A stretch of 5,203 bases of DNA, from positions 1-5,203 of the forward strand of contig JAFAYS010000912.1 of NCBI GenBank assembly GCA_019240175.1, written 5' to 3'. Shown here piece by piece: positions 3,585-5,203 of the stretch (position 1 is its first letter; every line of letters starts with the position of its first letter). Source of the DNA: Chloroflexota bacterium (GTDB lineage: Bacteria; Chloroflexota; Chloroflexia; Chloroflexales; Kallotenuaceae). The notes beneath the pieces were generated by a model, which was not told the origin of the DNA, did not search any database, and saw only the letters and a program-made list of their open reading frames with translations. Position numbers and translations under genes: made by a program.

Positions 3585-5203
3585 AGATTTGCTCCTGGGG
3601 CAAAATGATGCACATGCGTGTCCCGCTGCTGCTGCTCTGAACCTCGATCCGCCCGCTGTGCCGCTCGACGATCGATTTGGTGATCGACAAACCCAGCCCC
3701 ACGCCGCTCTGCTCGGGCTCCTCGGCGGCTGAGCGCACGAAACGTCCGAAGAGCGTCGACCCGGCGTGCGGCGGCAGTCCCGGCCCCTGATCCTGCACCC
3801 ACAGCGTGACCGTCGTCTCGTCGACGCCGCCGCCGATCTGGATTGTCGAGCCGGTCGGCGCGAATTTGTTGGCATTGGCCAGCAGATTCACCAGCACCTG
3901 CGTCAGGCGCGGCGCATCGCCGGAGATCATCGGCAGCGGGTAGGGCAGATCGACCACGACGTCCTGCTGGCGCTGAGCGATCAGCGGGCGCGTCAGCTCC
4001 AGCGCCGACTCGACAACCTCATCCAGTGCGACAGGCCGGTTGCGAATCGTGGCCTGGCCCGACTCCAGCCGGGCGCTTTCCAGCAGATTATCGATCAGCT
4101 GCGTCAGCCGCAGCGTGCCGCGCTGTAGCGCCAGCACGAGCTGGCCGATCTGATCGATCGACAGATCGGGAAGCTGATCCAGCAGCAGCTCGATCGAGGC
4201 GAGCTGGGCCGAAAGCGGCGTGCGGAACTCGTGCGAAATATTCGCCAGCACCGAGTCGCGCAGCCGCCGCGTGGCCTCGATCTCGGTCTCGTCGCGCATG
4301 ACCTGCACCTGTAGCTCGTCCACAGGCTGCGCGCTGGTAATCACAACGGTGCGCCGCTGCCCATCTTTGAGCAGCAGATGCTCGGTCGCGCGTGCGCCGC
4401 CACGAAAGCGCGCATGCAGAATCGGGCACTGCTCCTCGCAGGGACGCACACCGCCCGGACCCTGGGGATTCAGCACATCGCCGCAGAACTTACCGGTCGC
4501 ATCCTCGACGCTCACGCCGAGCAGCGCGGCGGCCTGCGGATTAAGAAAGCGGATGCGGCGCTGGCGATCCACCGTGAAGACGCCCTCGACGATGCCGGTC
4601 ACAATCGCCTGGGCCTCGGCCTGCTGGCGGCGCAGGTCGGCGGTGAGCTGGAGCAGATGTCGGCGCATCTCTTCAAGCGTCGTCGCCAGCGTGCCGATCT
4701 CAGCGCCGGACGCGACCGGCACCGGTGTTGCCAGATCGCCGTGGCCGATGCGCTCGGCTGCCACTGTGAGCGCTTGCAGCGGCCTGCCGAGCCGCCGGCC
4801 AAGCAAAAAGCTCATCAACGCCGCCAGGCCGGTCACTAGCAGCGTGAGCAGCAGCAGCGTTTGAAACAGCTTTTGCAGCGAGGCGGTTGTGCTGCTGGTG
4901 GGCATTCCGATCTCGACCAGCCCGACCAGATCGGCGCTGAACGAGTAAATCGGCGCGATCGCGACATACTGGCCCAGCGCATCGATGCGCGCGGCGAGCG
5001 GCGTTCCCGCTGCGAGCGCCTGCTGGCGTAGCACGGCGGGCGCTTCATTGCCCAGCAACAGGCTGGACTCGCGATTGATTACCTTCACCGGCAGGTCGAG
5101 CTCGGCGCTCAGCTGCTGGGCAAAGCCCGGATCGAGCAGATGCGCGACGATTACTATGGCGTCGGACTGCTCCGCGACTGGCGACCACGCGCCGAGCACC
5201 AGG
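3565..5203 (-). CDS. Membrane sensor histidine kinase with HAMP and PAS domains (5' end beyond window)
   Basis: At least 545 residues are present and the frame is open through the right edge; a GTG at 5199 is unlikely to be the start because the first membrane segment is missing. Numbered from that codon: a probably extracytoplasmic sensor part (1-108, with GQYVAIAPIYSFSADLVGLVEIG, a Cache/CHASE-like stretch), one membrane helix (about 112-133, LLLLTLLVTGLAALMSFLL), HAMP (about 134-187), PAS (about 195-300), then the kinase core. The HisKA site is NISHEFRTPLS with His323. The ATPase domain has the N box (NLLANANKF, Asn438/Asn442), the G1 box DQGPG (470-474), the F box FGRF (484-487) and the G2 box GVGLGLS (499-505); all are intact, so it should be active. 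The PAS domain holds three Cys (239, 254, 258) in a CGDVLN...CEEQCPI pattern that may make it redox- or metal-responsive (inference). Its stop overlaps the response-regulator start by 20 bases; that regulator is the likely partner. The signal sensed is unknown. Confidence 0.95.
   Translation of the reverse strand, partial: LVLGAWSPVAEQSDAIVIVAHLLDPGFAQQLSAELDLPVKVINRESSLLLGNEAPAVLRQQALAAGTPLAARIDALGQYVAIAPIYSFSADLVGLVEIGMPTSSTTASLQKLFQTLLLLTLLVTGLAALMSFLLGRRLGRPLQALTVAAERIGHGDLATPVPVASGAEIGTLATTLEEMRRHLLQLTADLRRQQAEAQAIVTGIVEGVFTVDRQRRIRFLNPQAAALLGVSVEDATGKFCGDVLNPQGPGGVRPCEEQCPILHARFRGGARATEHLLLKDGQRRTVVITSAQPVDELQVQVMRDETEIEATRRLRDSVLANISHEFRTPLSAQLASIELLLDQLPDLSIDQIGQLVLALQRGTLRLTQLIDNLLESARLESGQATIRNRPVALDEVVESALELTRPLIAQRQQDVVVDLPYPLPMISGDAPRLTQVLVNLLANANKFAPTGSTIQIGGGVDETTVTLWVQDQGPGLPPHAGSTLFGRFVRSAAEEPEQSGVGLGLSITKSIVERHSGRIEVQSSSSGTRMCIILPQEQIYENTGR
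3592..3597 (-). promoter_or_regulatory. Ribosome binding site of the response regulator inside the kinase gene
   Basis: Read on the - strand, CAGGAG lies 7 bases before the ATG at 3584. It falls within the codons for PQEQ near the kinase C-terminus, so ribosomes finishing the kinase pass through this site. Confidence 0.75.

Noticed and set aside
3585..3875. N-terminal extension of the response regulator by 97 residues
   Set aside because: The extension is Arg/Ser-rich out-of-frame kinase sequence. The ATG at 3584 begins the receiver domain exactly and has a good ribosome binding site.
4220..4864. Long + strand open frames (including 4378-4839) opposite the histidine kinase
   Set aside because: Low-complexity Ser/Arg or Arg/Ala composition, opposite a kinase with all catalytic boxes intact.
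4955..4962. GCGATCGC octamer, the HIP1 sequence abundant in many cyanobacteria
   Set aside because: Only this one exact copy was noticed by eye. The many GATCG strings elsewhere fit Asp/Ile/Arg codons in GC-rich genes, so it does not indicate a cyanobacterium.

Overview
The window looks like a piece of a high-GC bacterial chromosome, most plausibly from the phylum Chloroflexota. That is an inference from three things: an aerobic CO-dehydrogenase-type operon, a lipoprotein with a long Ala/Thr-rich linker before a TolB-like beta-propeller, and GC-rich genes separated by A-rich short tandem repeats. No rRNA or other marker gene is present to settle it.

Left part (1-1466, + strand): the 3' end of a molybdenum hydroxylase large subunit (CoxL type, cut by the window start) is followed by a complete FAD-binding medium subunit (CoxM type). 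A strong Rho-independent terminator follows, so the operon ends with the M subunit. The [2Fe-2S] small subunit that completes such enzymes is not in the window and must lie upstream or elsewhere. Together these subunits would oxidise CO, or a related substrate, at a Mo-cofactor and pass electrons through Fe-S clusters to FAD and then to quinones.

Middle (1616-2707, + strand): one gene for a secreted lipoprotein with a PD40/TolB-type propeller. It starts at a TTG codon with a good ribosome binding site.

Right part (2901-5203, - strand, convergent with the lipoprotein gene): a two-component system. A membrane histidine kinase (N-terminus beyond the window) comes first and overlaps by 20 bases the gene for an OmpR/PhoB-type response regulator. 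Nothing in the sequence links this pair functionally to the CO dehydrogenase genes or to the lipoprotein.

The least ordinary part is between the genes. All three intergenic gaps after + strand genes carry tandem arrays of a 7-base unit (AGAACCW). Two of them also carry an 8-base unit (AACAAAGG-like). The heptamer comes in blocks of four, four times over. The octamer blocks form a 31/32 inverted repeat that brackets the lipoprotein gene. One heptamer array runs into the end of the large-subunit gene and supplies its stop codon. A separate 54-base palindromic element lies between the convergent genes. No gap exceeds about 205 bases, and I found no RNA gene, CRISPR array, transposase or convincing sigma-70 promoter.
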